Source of the DNA: Caballeronia sordidicola
GTDB taxonomy: Bacteria; Pseudomonadota; Gammaproteobacteria; Burkholderiales; Burkholderiaceae
Direction of reading: 5' to 3'
NCBI RefSeq assembly: GCF_000729995.1
Contig: NZ_JNFG01000041.1
Span: 1-54,179, forward strand
DNA length: 54,179 nt
Part shown: in pieces, positions 1-8,447 of the stretch
Numbering within the stretch: the first letter of the stretch is position 1
Layout: each line of letters opens with the position of its first letter
Notes under the pieces: generated by a model
What the model was told of the DNA's origin: nothing
Seen by the model: the letters and a program-made list of their open reading frames with translations, nothing else
The model's database searches: none
Made by a program: the position numbers and the translations under genes

Positions 1-596
1 GTCCAAAGCGACAAAGAAACGAAGCAAAGAAAACGCTTTCAGAACGAGGGCTCATAAGTTGACCTAGCGTGCAGTTTCCACGTTTTTGGCACCCCAAAAG
101 CACGGTGCTCGCCAGAACCACCGATGTGTGAAACCCTCCTTCTCGCGAATTCTTACACGCACACGCTTCGCCCCGTACGCTCTCGGGCAAGCACGCTTGC
201 CCAAGAACCAGCTCGGCCTCACGCGTATCTGCTGCCGCGGCTCTTCGTGGGTTAGCTGCTTGGTCGGCATGATCGGGCGCGGTTAGTTTGTCGGTAGGGC
301 CTCATTGCGTTCAAGCGGTCTTGTTTCGAGGTCGGTTGGCGACATGGTTCGACGTTCGTACAAATTCGAAGGATGGTTTTTCGCGGATAGCGCGGGGTGC
401 CCCTTGGGCAGGTTCAGTCACTGGTGGCGAAGCGTGTGGGTATCCGTGTTCGGAGAAAGAGGGTTTCACACATCCGTGGTTCTGGCGAGCACCGTGCTTT
501 TGGGGTGCCAAAAACTCAGAAACTGCACGCTAGGTCAACTTACGAGCCCTCGTTCTGAAAGCGTTTTCTTTGCTTCGTTTCTTTGTCGCTTTGGAC
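1..596. repeat. Large imperfect inverted repeat, arms about 172 bp
   Basis: Positions 1-144 are, with few mismatches, the reverse complement of 453-596. After a diverged stretch the match resumes at 160-172 against 426-438, so the arms are about 172 bp around a centre of about 250 bp. The outer end reads GTCCAAAGCGACAAAGAAAC. The left arm starts at the window edge, so the repeat may extend further. The open frames here (for example 86-286, 288-533, 305-721) are overlapping, low-complexity and mirror each other because of the repeat, so they are not called as genes. It could be a dispersed Burkholderia-type repeat or a decayed mobile element; no transposase is visible. Confidence 0.75.
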
Positions 597-809
597 AAAG
601 AAATGACGTGCCGCCACGCACAGTGGCTAATAGTGATAAAGAAAACATCCAACTCACGCAGACCACTAAGGCCGAAAGCAGCAACCCGGCAATGACCCCG
701 ACCGCTAACCCCAAAACCTAGCACCCCACCACCGATCCACCACTACCTCCAACGACCAAACCCCCAGCACCAGCAAACCCTTAACAGAACCCCGAGTGCG
801 AACGAAACC
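597..809. other. Intergenic tail between inverted repeat and ABC ATPase gene
   Basis: About 210 bp with a C/A-rich stretch around 690-790 and no gene I can support. It lies downstream of the 3' end of the minus-strand sugar transporter operon. No clear terminator hairpin with a T tract was seen. Confidence 0.4.
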
Positions 810-1895
810 CTAAAGCCGATCGCCGCCAGTTTCATCGAAGAGCGAGATGCGCTTGCCATCAATAGAAAACCCGGTGATCTCATCAACCTCCGCCGTCGCC
901 GTGTCCTGCGCGATCGACGCAATCTGGGCGCCATGATAATCGAGCCAAATTACCCGGTGATTGCCCATCGGTTCAACAAGCGACACCGTGCCGCGATGCT
1001 CGAACCCCGGATCGATCGCTACATCCTCGGGACGCACGCCGAGCACGCACGGCTGGTGCTCAGACGGTGACTGAAGAAACGGGTACGCGGAGACATCGAT
1101 ATCAACGTGCTCATTGCGAAACCGCACTCCACCGTCCTCCCGACGCAACGCGCCCTTCAGCAGGTTCATACCCGGCGAGCCAAGGAACGTAGCGACAAAC
1201 AAATTATTCGGATGCGCATACACCTCCGCGGGCGTGCCGATCTGCTGAATCACCCCACCGCGCATGACCGCCATGCGGGTCGCCAACGTCATCGCTTCCA
1301 CCTGATCGTGGGTCACGTAGATCATGGTTGCGCCAAGGCGTTTATGCAGTTGCTTCAACTCACGCCTGAGTTCCGTGCGCAGTTTTGCATCGAGATTGGA
1401 CAACGGTTCGTCAAACAGGAACACGTCCGCTTCACGCACGATCGCCCGGCCAATCGCCACGCGCTGACGCTGCCCACCCGACAACTGCGCCGGCCTGCGT
1501 TTAAGCAACGGCCCAAGCTGCAACATCTCGGCCGCCCGCGTGACGCGCCGCTCGATCTCGGCTTTAGGCGTGCCGGCAATGCGCAAGCCGAACGAGAGAT
1601 TACGCTCGACGTTCATGGTCGGATACAGCGCGTAGGACTGGAACACGAGCGCAATGCCGCGATCTTTCGGATCGGCCCAGGTCATATCCTGGCCACCAAT
1701 TTCGATGCTGCCGCCGCTCACATCGATCAGTCCTGCAATGCTATGCAGCAAGGTGGATTTACCGCAGCCCGAAGGTCCGAGCAATACGAGAAACTCGCCC
1801 GGCTCAACTTCAAGGTCGAGCGACTCGATGATCGTATGGGAGCCAAGCTGGATCTCCAGGTCGCGGATTGAAACGTTCGACATGACTGTAGACAT
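810..1895 (-). CDS. Sugar ABC transporter ATP-binding protein (MalK/UgpC family)
   Basis: This is the cytoplasmic ATPase that powers a carbohydrate importer. At 361 residues it is of normal length for the MalK/UgpC group. Visible motifs are Walker A GPSGCGKST (about residues 40-48), the signature LSGGQRQRVAIGRA, Walker B VFLFDEPLSNLDA, the H-loop YVTHDQVEAM, and a C-terminal TOBE-like regulatory region (about 235-355). A second start codon lies four codons downstream (MSNVSIR). The gene is the last of five minus-strand genes: beta-glucosidase, binding protein, two permeases, ATPase. The 14-bp gap to the upstream permease supports co-transcription. The substrate is inferred from the operon (glucose or beta-glucoside); ATPases of this group are often shared between transporters. 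Confidence 0.93.
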   Translation of the reverse strand: MSTVMSNVSIRDLEIQLGSHTIIESLDLEVEPGEFLVLLGPSGCGKSTLLHSIAGLIDVSGGSIEIGGQDMTWADPKDRGIALVFQSYALYPTMNVERNLSFGLRIAGTPKAEIERRVTRAAEMLQLGPLLKRRPAQLSGGQRQRVAIGRAIVREADVFLFDEPLSNLDAKLRTELRRELKQLHKRLGATMIYVTHDQVEAMTLATRMAVMRGGVIQQIGTPAEVYAHPNNLFVATFLGSPGMNLLKGALRREDGGVRFRNEHVDIDVSAYPFLQSPSEHQPCVLGVRPEDVAIDPGFEHRGTVSLVEPMGNHRVIWLDYHGAQIASIAQDTATAEVDEITGFSIDGKRISLFDETGGDRL

Positions 1896-1909
1896 GAATG
1901 AGCCCTGGA

Positions 1910-2794
1910 CTAACCCTTGACCGCACCGGAAGCAATGCCGCGGACGAACCAGCGACCCGAAACGAAATAGATGGCAAGCGGCACCATGGAAGTGAGGATG
2001 GTCGCCGCCATGTTGACGTTGTAGAGGCGTTCGCCCGTCGTGGTGTTGATGATGTTGTTCAGTTGTACTGTCATCGGCAGGTTCTTCGTGCCCGCAAAAA
2101 CGAGACCCAGGATGAAGTCGTTCCAGATGCCGGTGACCTGCATGATGATGGCGACCACGATGATCGGCGTAGACATGGGCACCATCAATTGCAGGAAGAT
2201 GCGCCAGAACCCGCCACCGTCCACGCGCGCCGCCTGGAAAAGTTCATGCGGCAACGCTGAATAATAATTGCGGAACAGCAGGGTCATCACGGGCATGCCG
2301 AAGATGGTGTGGATCAGCACAATGCCGGGCAACGAGCTGAACAGATGCACCGTTGCGAGTACCCGCACGAGCGGATAGACCATCACCTGCACGGGAATGA
2401 ATGCGCCCACCAGCAGGATCGCGAACAACGTGGTGGCCCCGCGCGGTTTCCAGTACGACAACGCATAACCGTTCACCGCACCAACGAGAATGGACAGAAC
2501 GGTACTCGGCACAACGATGCGCACCGAGTTCCAGAAGCCGACCTGGATGCCCTGGCAATCCAGTCCCGTACACGCCGATTGCCAAGCGACACGCCACGCA
2601 TCAAGCGTGAAATGCACCGGCAGCGACAGGATATTGCCAAGCCGGATTTCCGCCATCGGCTTCACCGACGTGACGAGCATCACATACAACGGCAGCAGAA
2701 AAAACAAAGCCGACGTCAGCAGGAACGCGTACACGCCCAGGCGCGCGGGCGTGAAGCGCGACCTGCGTTTTAAGGGGTGGCGTGGCGCGTTCAT
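1910..2794 (-). CDS. Carbohydrate ABC transporter permease (MalG-like)
   Basis: Inner-membrane permease of 294 residues, in the normal range for the MalG/GtsC type. The first hydrophobic segment is at about residues 16-40 and further segments follow. The EAA loop that docks the ATPase reads ELFQAARVDGGGFWRIF, near residue 190. The start overlaps the stop of the upstream permease as ATGA, typical of translational coupling. With the 2791-3735 permease it should form the heterodimeric channel of the importer. Specificity cannot be read from sequence; the neighbouring GH1 beta-glucosidase suggests glucose or beta-glucosides. Confidence 0.93.
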   Translation of the reverse strand: MNAPRHPLKRRSRFTPARLGVYAFLLTSALFFLLPLYVMLVTSVKPMAEIRLGNILSLPVHFTLDAWRVAWQSACTGLDCQGIQVGFWNSVRIVVPSTVLSILVGAVNGYALSYWKPRGATTLFAILLVGAFIPVQVMVYPLVRVLATVHLFSSLPGIVLIHTIFGMPVMTLLFRNYYSALPHELFQAARVDGGGFWRIFLQLMVPMSTPIIVVAIIMQVTGIWNDFILGLVFAGTKNLPMTVQLNNIINTTTGERLYNVNMAATILTSMVPLAIYFVSGRWFVRGIASGAVKG

Positions 2795-3735
2795 CGGGAA
2801 TCCCTGAGCCGCAATGCGCGGCTGCGAATATAAAAGACCGGCGCGAGGATCGCGAGCACGGTCACGAGAAGAACGATTGACGCCGCCGATGCCAGCCCCA
2901 GATTCGCGCGTCCAAACAGATAGTCCATGATGAACTTCGCGGGCACTTCGCTTGCCGTGCCGGGACCGCCCTGCGTCATGGCGATCACCGCGTCGTAGAG
3001 TTTGATGACCATCACGAACAGCAGGATAAAGGCGGTTGAAATGGACGCGCCCAGCATCGGGATGACAATGCTGACATAGACACGCCAGCGCGGAATGCCA
3101 TCTATACGCGCCGCCTTCCAGATCTCTTCATCAATGCCGCGCAGCCCCGCAAGCAACAGCGCCATCACAAGCCCCGACGCCTGCCAAACCGTAGCTATCA
3201 CAAGCGTGTAGATCACGCGATCCTGATCGACGATCCAGTCAAAGCGTGCATGCGTGAAACCGATCCTGTGCAGCACTTCCTGAATGCCCAGTTCCGGATT
3301 CAGGATCCACTGCCACACCAGACCTGTTGCGACGAACGACATAGCGTACGGATACAGGAACACCGTGCGCAGCGCGCCCTCCGCCATCACCTTCTGGTCG
3401 ATGAACACCGCCAGCAGCAACCCGATCGCGAGGCATATGACGATGAACAAAACCCCGTAGATCACGATGTTTTGCAGCGACAGCATCCACCGGTCGTTAT
3501 TGAAGAGCCGCACGTATTGCGACACGCCCGCGAAGCTATTCGATGCAAACGTGCGCGAGTTCGTGAACGACGTGCGCAAGCTCCATAACATCGTGCCGAA
3601 ATAAGCGAACACAACGGTGAGCTCCATTGGCAACAACGCAATATAGGCTGCCAGCGCAAACCGCTTCCTCAGCGGTTTGCGCTTCGCGTGGCCGGCCGGA
3701 GCGCGCACGGTCTTGCCGGCGGGCATCGATGCCAT
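2791..3735 (-). CDS. Carbohydrate ABC transporter permease (MalF-like)
   Basis: Inner-membrane permease, 314 residues with the start chosen here. The frame stays open upstream to 3912, but that part overlaps the end of the binding-protein gene and reads as hydrophilic nonsense. The ATG at 3735 shares one base with the upstream TGA (TGATG) and gives MASMPAGKTV, so I use it. Several membrane segments are visible from about residue 25. The EAA loop is EEIWKAARIDGIPRWRVYV near residue 200. It sits between the binding protein and the second permease with no gaps and is clearly part of the same operon. Confidence 0.92.
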   Translation of the reverse strand: MASMPAGKTVRAPAGHAKRKPLRKRFALAAYIALLPMELTVVFAYFGTMLWSLRTSFTNSRTFASNSFAGVSQYVRLFNNDRWMLSLQNIVIYGVLFIVICLAIGLLLAVFIDQKVMAEGALRTVFLYPYAMSFVATGLVWQWILNPELGIQEVLHRIGFTHARFDWIVDQDRVIYTLVIATVWQASGLVMALLLAGLRGIDEEIWKAARIDGIPRWRVYVSIVIPMLGASISTAFILLFVMVIKLYDAVIAMTQGGPGTASEVPAKFIMDYLFGRANLGLASAASIVLLVTVLAILAPVFYIRSRALRLRDSR

Positions 3736-4979
3736 CAGCTCTTCAGCCCGCTCGCGAAGGCCTTTTGCGCATCCTCCACCGACTGGTTCTTGTTCCAGAA
3801 GTTGGTGATGACGTCCTGCAACGCGCCATTGATATCCGGCGGCGTCAGCATTTCCGGATTCGGCAACTGCCGCGATTTGTCCTTCATGATCGCGATGCCT
3901 TCCTTCGCGCACATGTCGAGACTCGAATCGTCGATGTCCGAGCGAATCGGAATCGAACCCTTCTTCGCGCTGAACGCAACCTGCGCAGCGGGCGATGTCA
4001 TGACCGTCGCCAACAGCTTCTGCGCCTTGATCACGTTAGGGTCATCGGTCTTCGGGAAGACGAAGACGTCGCCGGCGACCTGATACGGCGAATGCGGACC
4101 GAAGCCCGGGAAGCAGCCGAAGTCCTTGCCTGCCGTTTGATTGGCTGCGGAGAATTCGCCCTTCGCCCAGTCGCCCATGATCTGCACGCCGGCCTTGCCG
4201 GAGATCACTAGTGCTGTCGCGTCGTTCCAGTTGCGGCCCGGCGAGCCCGGGTCGATATAGTTATGCAGGCGCTTGAACTGCGTCAGCACCTTCTTGAACG
4301 CGTCCGACTTGACCGCGTTCACATCGCGATCGCGGTATACCTTCAAATAAAGGTCCGGGCCGCCAACATCGGCGAACACGGCGTCGAAGGTGATCTTCTC
4401 CTGCCATGCCTGACCACCGAGCGCGAGCGGAATCACGCCGGCCGCTTTCAGCTTGTCCAGATCCGCGATGAACTCATCGTAGTTGGCCGGCTCTTTCGTG
4501 ATGCCGGCCTTCTGGAACGCCGGCTTCGAATAGAAGAACCATGCCGGCATGTGGATGTCCACGGGCGCCGCGTAGTAATGCCCGCCCGACTTGATGCTGT
4601 CTATGATCGACTGCGGGAAGATCTTGTCCCAGTTCTCCTTGGCCGCCACATCGTCCACGTTGTTCAGCAAGCCCTGGTCGATGATGTCGTGGAATTGCTT
4701 CGACGTATTGAACTGTGCTGCGGTCGGCGGATCACCGCCCATGATGCGGTTGATGGCTGTCGAGCGCGCCTGGTCCGCACCGGCCACGGCCTGGTCGACC
4801 CACAAACCGCCGGCCTTGTTGTAGGCATCGGCGAACTGCTTGATGGCCGCTGACTCGCCACCCGATGTCCACCAGTGGATCACGGTCGCTTTCACCGGAT
4901 CCGCGTGCGCGGCGCTGCTAGCCGCAACGGCCGCGACAGCGGCAATGACACTCACCACCAGTTTCTTCATGCTGTTCAT
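3735..4979 (-). CDS. Sugar ABC transporter substrate-binding protein (GtsA-like)
   Basis: Periplasmic binding protein, 414 residues, normal for family-1 extracellular solute-binding proteins. The N terminus (MNSMKKLVVSVIAAVAAVAA...SSAAHA) is a clear Sec signal peptide with likely cleavage after AHA near residue 26. Mature-protein stretches such as VIHWWTSGGESAAIKQF and PVDIHMPAWFFY resemble the glucose/mannose-binding proteins of the gts type; that assignment is from memory of the family. A good ribosome-binding site (AGGAG) lies 5 bases upstream. The gene follows the beta-glucosidase by 83 bp and overlaps the next permease by one base. Glucose, cellobiose or another beta-glucoside is the likely ligand. 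Confidence 0.9.
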   Translation of the reverse strand: MNSMKKLVVSVIAAVAAVAASSAAHADPVKATVIHWWTSGGESAAIKQFADAYNKAGGLWVDQAVAGADQARSTAINRIMGGDPPTAAQFNTSKQFHDIIDQGLLNNVDDVAAKENWDKIFPQSIIDSIKSGGHYYAAPVDIHMPAWFFYSKPAFQKAGITKEPANYDEFIADLDKLKAAGVIPLALGGQAWQEKITFDAVFADVGGPDLYLKVYRDRDVNAVKSDAFKKVLTQFKRLHNYIDPGSPGRNWNDATALVISGKAGVQIMGDWAKGEFSAANQTAGKDFGCFPGFGPHSPYQVAGDVFVFPKTDDPNVIKAQKLLATVMTSPAAQVAFSAKKGSIPIRSDIDDSSLDMCAKEGIAIMKDKSRQLPNPEMLTPPDINGALQDVITNFWNKNQSVEDAQKAFASGLKS

Positions 4980-5062
4980 TGAGTCTCCTCCGGGCTATGT
5001 CTTTCATTTGGCCCTGTAGTTCATGGGGTCCAACGGCGTCGGCATTGAAATCGAACTGCGGG

Positions 5063-6448
5063 TCAGGCACCGGCCTTGGCATTACGTTCCGCGAGGAACT
5101 TCGCAACCAGTTCGGCACTGTGTTTCATGGTGCGCTTCTGCGTCTTGTAGTCGACATGGAACACGCCAAAGCGACGTTCATAGCCGAAGGCCCATTCGAA
5201 GTTATCCATCAGCGACCACATGAAATAGCCGCGTATGTCGACGCCGGCTTTGATCGCGCTATCCACGGCAGCAAGATGGCGCTTGAGGAACGAGATGCGC
5301 TGCGCATCATCGACTCGTCCATCGACTACCTTGTCATCCGACGCCATGCCGTTCTCGGTGATATAGATCGGCGGCAGTGACGGATATGTCTTGTTGAACC
5401 CGATCAGCAGGTCGCGCAGGCCATCGGGATGAATCTCCCAGCCCATCTGCGTGCGCTCGACGTCCGGCAACGGCACTTCAGTGAAACCATGCGCGCCATC
5501 ACTCTTCACGTTGGTACGGAAGTAATAGTTGATGCCGAGGAAATCGAGCGGCGTGCCGATGGTCTCCATATCGCCCTCGAGCACCAGAGGCTCGGTGCCC
5601 GGCCATAGTTCGAAAAGGTCCTTCGGATAAGCCTTTTTCAACAGCGGGTCCAAAATCCATGCGTTGTGCTGGACTTCAAAAAGATGCGCGGCGCGTGCGT
5701 CGGCTTCGCTGTTGGTATCGGCGGTACCGCGGCCCACATTCGCGACAATGCCCTTGAGCGACGCTGGATCGTTAGCCCGCAGGACCGGCACGGCGGTTCC
5801 GTGTGCAAGCAGCAGATGATGCATGGCCTGGGTCGCGTAGCGGCCGTTCGCCAGACCCGGCGCATGATGGCCGTTGCCGTAGCCGAGATACGCGGAGCAC
5901 CACGGTTCGTTGAGCGTGGCCCAGGCATCGACCTGACCACTGAGCTCGCGGCTCATCAGGTCGGCGTAATCGGCGAAGCGATACGCAGTGTCGCGATTCA
6001 GCCAGCCGCCGCGATCTTCCAGATATTGCGGCAAGTCCCAGTGATAAAGCGTGACGAAGGTCTTGAGGCCCTTCTCTTTCAGCCGCCCGATCAGGCGCTT
6101 ATAAAAGTCGATTCCCTTCTGGTTCGGGCGCCCCGCTTCATCCATCACGCGCGGCCATGCAATGGATAAGCGATACCCATCGACATTCAGCGCGGTAAGC
6201 AAATCAAGGTCCGATTCCCATCGATGATAGTGATCGCAAGCGACCTCGCCGGTGTCGCCGGCCAGCACTTTGCCGGGCGTAGCCGAGAACGTGTCCCAGA
6301 TCGACGGGAGTCGGCCGTCTTCGTTGACGGCGCCTTCGATCTGATAGGAGGCGGTGGCTGCGCCGAGCAGAAAATCTCGTCGCCAGAGGGCCGAATCGGA
6401 TGGTGGGGAAAACGGATCGCTGGAGACAACGGATGCGTCGAGTGCCAC
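5063..6448 (-). CDS. Beta-glucosidase, glycoside hydrolase family 1
   Basis: Retaining beta-glucosidase, 461 residues, the usual length for bacterial GH1. The acid/base motif TLNEPW (Glu about 181) and the nucleophile motif ITENGM (Glu about 365) are both present, as are FLLGAATASYQIEGA near the N terminus and WSLMDNFEWAFGY near the C terminus. No signal peptide, so it should cleave imported glucosides in the cytoplasm. I chose the GTG at 6448 because AGGAG sits 5 bases upstream. A longer frame reaches 6607 but would translate through the operator-like palindrome at 6473-6488. First gene of the importer operon, so uptake and hydrolysis of beta-glucosides are coupled. Confidence 0.92.
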   Translation of the reverse strand: MALDASVVSSDPFSPPSDSALWRRDFLLGAATASYQIEGAVNEDGRLPSIWDTFSATPGKVLAGDTGEVACDHYHRWESDLDLLTALNVDGYRLSIAWPRVMDEAGRPNQKGIDFYKRLIGRLKEKGLKTFVTLYHWDLPQYLEDRGGWLNRDTAYRFADYADLMSRELSGQVDAWATLNEPWCSAYLGYGNGHHAPGLANGRYATQAMHHLLLAHGTAVPVLRANDPASLKGIVANVGRGTADTNSEADARAAHLFEVQHNAWILDPLLKKAYPKDLFELWPGTEPLVLEGDMETIGTPLDFLGINYYFRTNVKSDGAHGFTEVPLPDVERTQMGWEIHPDGLRDLLIGFNKTYPSLPPIYITENGMASDDKVVDGRVDDAQRISFLKRHLAAVDSAIKAGVDIRGYFMWSLMDNFEWAFGYERRFGVFHVDYKTQKRTMKHSAELVAKFLAERNAKAGA

Positions 6449-6472
6449 GAGGACTCCTGTTTGAGCAGTGGA

Positions 6473-6488
6473 GTGGAAGCGCTTCCAC
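6473..6488. promoter_or_regulatory. LacI/GalR-type operator palindrome
   Basis: A perfect 16-bp palindrome, GTGGAAGCGCTTCCAC, ends 25 bp upstream of the beta-glucosidase GTG start. The central AAGCGCTT with flanking TGG/CCA is the classical LacI-family operator layout. Its position would block the start of transcription or early elongation. No LacI-family gene is in this window, so the regulator must be encoded elsewhere. Confidence 0.7.
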
Positions 6489-6699
6489 AAGTGCCTGCGA
6501 ACGATAGCAGCGGCGAATTGGCGCGGACAATACGGGTTTGTATGGAGAGGGTTGGGGGGCTGAGAGGCGCGTCTGTCGCGAGGGAGGTGGCGGCGAATTG
6601 GCAGCAACGGAGCGTTGGGGCCGCGCGACCGCGCAGCCAGACGTCGTTCTAACGGGTGATATGAACGTTTAGGGGGTTGATCCGCGCCGCCGCATCAAG

Positions 6700-6951
6700 T
6701 CACATACGAGGCCCAACGTGCTCACCATTAGACCGAAGCAGGGCTTGGTACTCAAGGCCGTTGATCTGTCTATGCTCCCATAGCCCGAACACGTCGGAAG
6801 CAATTGGCTGCTTGTGCTGCGCGATGTATTCATCGAGCGCATCCTGGATGATCGCGGATTCGGCACGGTTTTCAGCCTTGGAGATTTCTTTCAATGCTTG
6901 CCTCTGTTTCTGCGTCAACTCGACGAACATCCGATACCTTGCATTTTTCAT
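6700..6951 (-). CDS. Small ribbon-helix-helix-like protein, unknown function
   Basis: An 83-residue protein. The N-terminal part (YRMFVELTQKQRQALKEISK, then ...AESAIIQDALDEYIAQH) has the strand-helix-helix pattern of CopG/Arc-type ribbon-helix-helix DNA-binding proteins. The rest shows no domain I recognise. Its ATG overlaps the stop of the upstream histidine kinase gene as ATGA, so it is probably translated with the kinase. It could be a small transcription factor working with that kinase, or a solitary antitoxin-like protein; no toxin gene is adjacent. The family call is from pattern only. Confidence 0.6.
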   Translation of the reverse strand: MKNARYRMFVELTQKQRQALKEISKAENRAESAIIQDALDEYIAQHKQPIASDVFGLWEHRQINGLEYQALLRSNGEHVGPRM

Positions 6952-8150
6952 TTCGACGCCCTGTCATTCACTGGAATCCGTGCCACAAAACAGGTCCCCG
7001 TCTGCGCCGATGAGCTCACGCTCAACGTCCCGCCATGCGCCTTAACGATCTGCGAGCAAATATAAAGCCCCAACCCCAGCCCGCCGCCCGGCTGACTGGT
7101 TGCCGGCCGCCAATACGGCTCGAAGACTTTCTCCAGGTCTTGCGGCGCGATCGGCGCCCCGGCGTTGGAGACGGAGACCTCAAACTCGCCCGCATCCACC
7201 GATACCGCCACGCGCACCGGTTGATCCGGCGATCCATGCGTCAGCGCATTGGCAAGCAGATTGGACAGCAGTTGCTGGACGCGCCCCCGGTCGCAGTGGA
7301 CACAGCCGTCCACCGCGATCTGTTCCAGCACAACGCGCCCCGGATTCGCATCGCGCAGTTCCGCGACGACGTGGCGCAGCGCGTCGGCGAGATCATCAGC
7401 CGGAGCAAGCGACACGCCAATCCCCGAGCCAAGCCGTCCCCGCGCGAAATCGAGCACGTCGTCTATTAGCCGCGACATGCGCCGGGTCGTCGCCCGCAGC
7501 CGCGTGCCGATGCTGACCAGTTCCGGTTCGCTGCTGCGTCGTACCAGCCATTCCGCGGTTGCGCCCACGGCGGCAAGCGGATTGCGCATATCGTGGCCGA
7601 GCACGGCGATGAACTGCTCGCGCAACTCCGCGGTCGTCCGCTCGTCAAGGAGCTCAGCTTCGGTCGCCGAGCGCTCGCTCTCACTCTCCAGTTGCAACGC
7701 GATCAGTTCTGCGAAGAGCGTGAACATGGTGAGCGTTCGTGCATCCGACAGCAGCGCAGGACGCGGATCGATTGCGCACAGGTTGCCGAAATAGTCGCCG
7801 TTCGGCAGGATGATCGGCACCGAGATATAACTCTCGATGTTGTAGATGCGCGGCGTGTGGTGCTCGCGGTAGACCGGATCCAGGCTCGCATGGTCGATAA
7901 CAACAGGCCGGCGCATGGCACGGGCCTCGCTGCACAGCGTGGTGTGCACGTCGAGTTGGCCGCCAGGCAGGAGCCCGAACTGAATGTCGTCCTGCACGGC
8001 GCAGGCGGTCCAGGTTCCCTCGGTGACGCGCGCCACCGCCGCGAAGCCGAGGCCGGTGTTTTTGCAGATCACGCGCAGCATGGACGGAACTGCGCCGATC
8101 CGGCCAATAATGGCCACATCGCGCGCAATCGCTTCTTCGCTGTCGTCCAT
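6948..8150 (-). CDS. GAF-domain sensor histidine kinase
   Basis: Probably cytosolic sensor kinase, 400 residues from the ATG at 8150. The frame is open to 8258, but that extension is basic and low in confidence; the AGG five bases before 8150 favours the shorter form. An N-terminal GAF domain (about residues 15-160) contains SYISVPIILPNGDYFGNLC. It is followed by HisKA with the phospho-acceptor in VLGHDMRNPLAAV (His about 186), then an HATPase domain with NLLANALTHGS (N box), the G1-like GAPI stretch, and GGGLGLGLYI (G2 box). No membrane segment or receiver is visible. It is divergent from the Kai operon, sharing a 297-bp promoter region with it, and may act in the same circuit. Confidence 0.88.
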   Translation of the reverse strand: MDDSEEAIARDVAIIGRIGAVPSMLRVICKNTGLGFAAVARVTEGTWTACAVQDDIQFGLLPGGQLDVHTTLCSEARAMRRPVVIDHASLDPVYREHHTPRIYNIESYISVPIILPNGDYFGNLCAIDPRPALLSDARTLTMFTLFAELIALQLESESERSATEAELLDERTTAELREQFIAVLGHDMRNPLAAVGATAEWLVRRSSEPELVSIGTRLRATTRRMSRLIDDVLDFARGRLGSGIGVSLAPADDLADALRHVVAELRDANPGRVVLEQIAVDGCVHCDRGRVQQLLSNLLANALTHGSPDQPVRVAVSVDAGEFEVSVSNAGAPIAPQDLEKVFEPYWRPATSQPGGGLGLGLYICSQIVKAHGGTLSVSSSAQTGTCFVARIPVNDRASK

Positions 8151-8447
8151 GGCGGCCTGCAAAACTCCGGAAACTGGGTTCAAAATCCTACCTCTCGGTG
8201 CTCGATATCTTCTGTCCGGCGCTGCACCCGATTGTACGGGTCGGGGTGCGCGCGCCAAGGGTGTAAAAAATAGACGGCTGTCGCGGACACCGGCGACCGC
8301 GATCTTGTGGATTGCATAGTGTGGACCGCGATGCCAAGATGCGCTGTCGCCATCGACCAGCTGGCGCAGGGATCGAGCCTGAACCGGAGTCTGAACCGGA
8401 GCCTGGGCCGGCCGATGCCTTCCTGATAAACCTTCTAAAGAAAAACA
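8151..8447. promoter_or_regulatory. Divergent promoter region between GAF kinase and kai operon
   Basis: A 297-bp gap between two divergent signalling units. A 12-bp near-direct repeat (CTGAACCGGAG, two copies around 8380-8402) lies about 45-65 bp upstream of the kaiC start. No confident -35/-10 pair could be chosen, and the Shine-Dalgarno of kaiC is weak (AAAGAAAAAC before the ATG). Confidence 0.35.

Noticed and set aside
64..721. Several overlapping open frames on both strands in the first 720 bp
   Set aside because: They mirror each other through the inverted repeat, lack ribosome-binding sites and show no protein family.
3736..3912. N-terminal extension of the MalF-like permease to 3912
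   Set aside because: It overlaps the binding-protein gene, is hydrophilic, and a start coupled to the upstream stop exists at 3735.
6700..6951. Toxin-antitoxin module
   Set aside because: Only an antitoxin-like protein is present; the overlapping partner is a histidine kinase, not a toxin.
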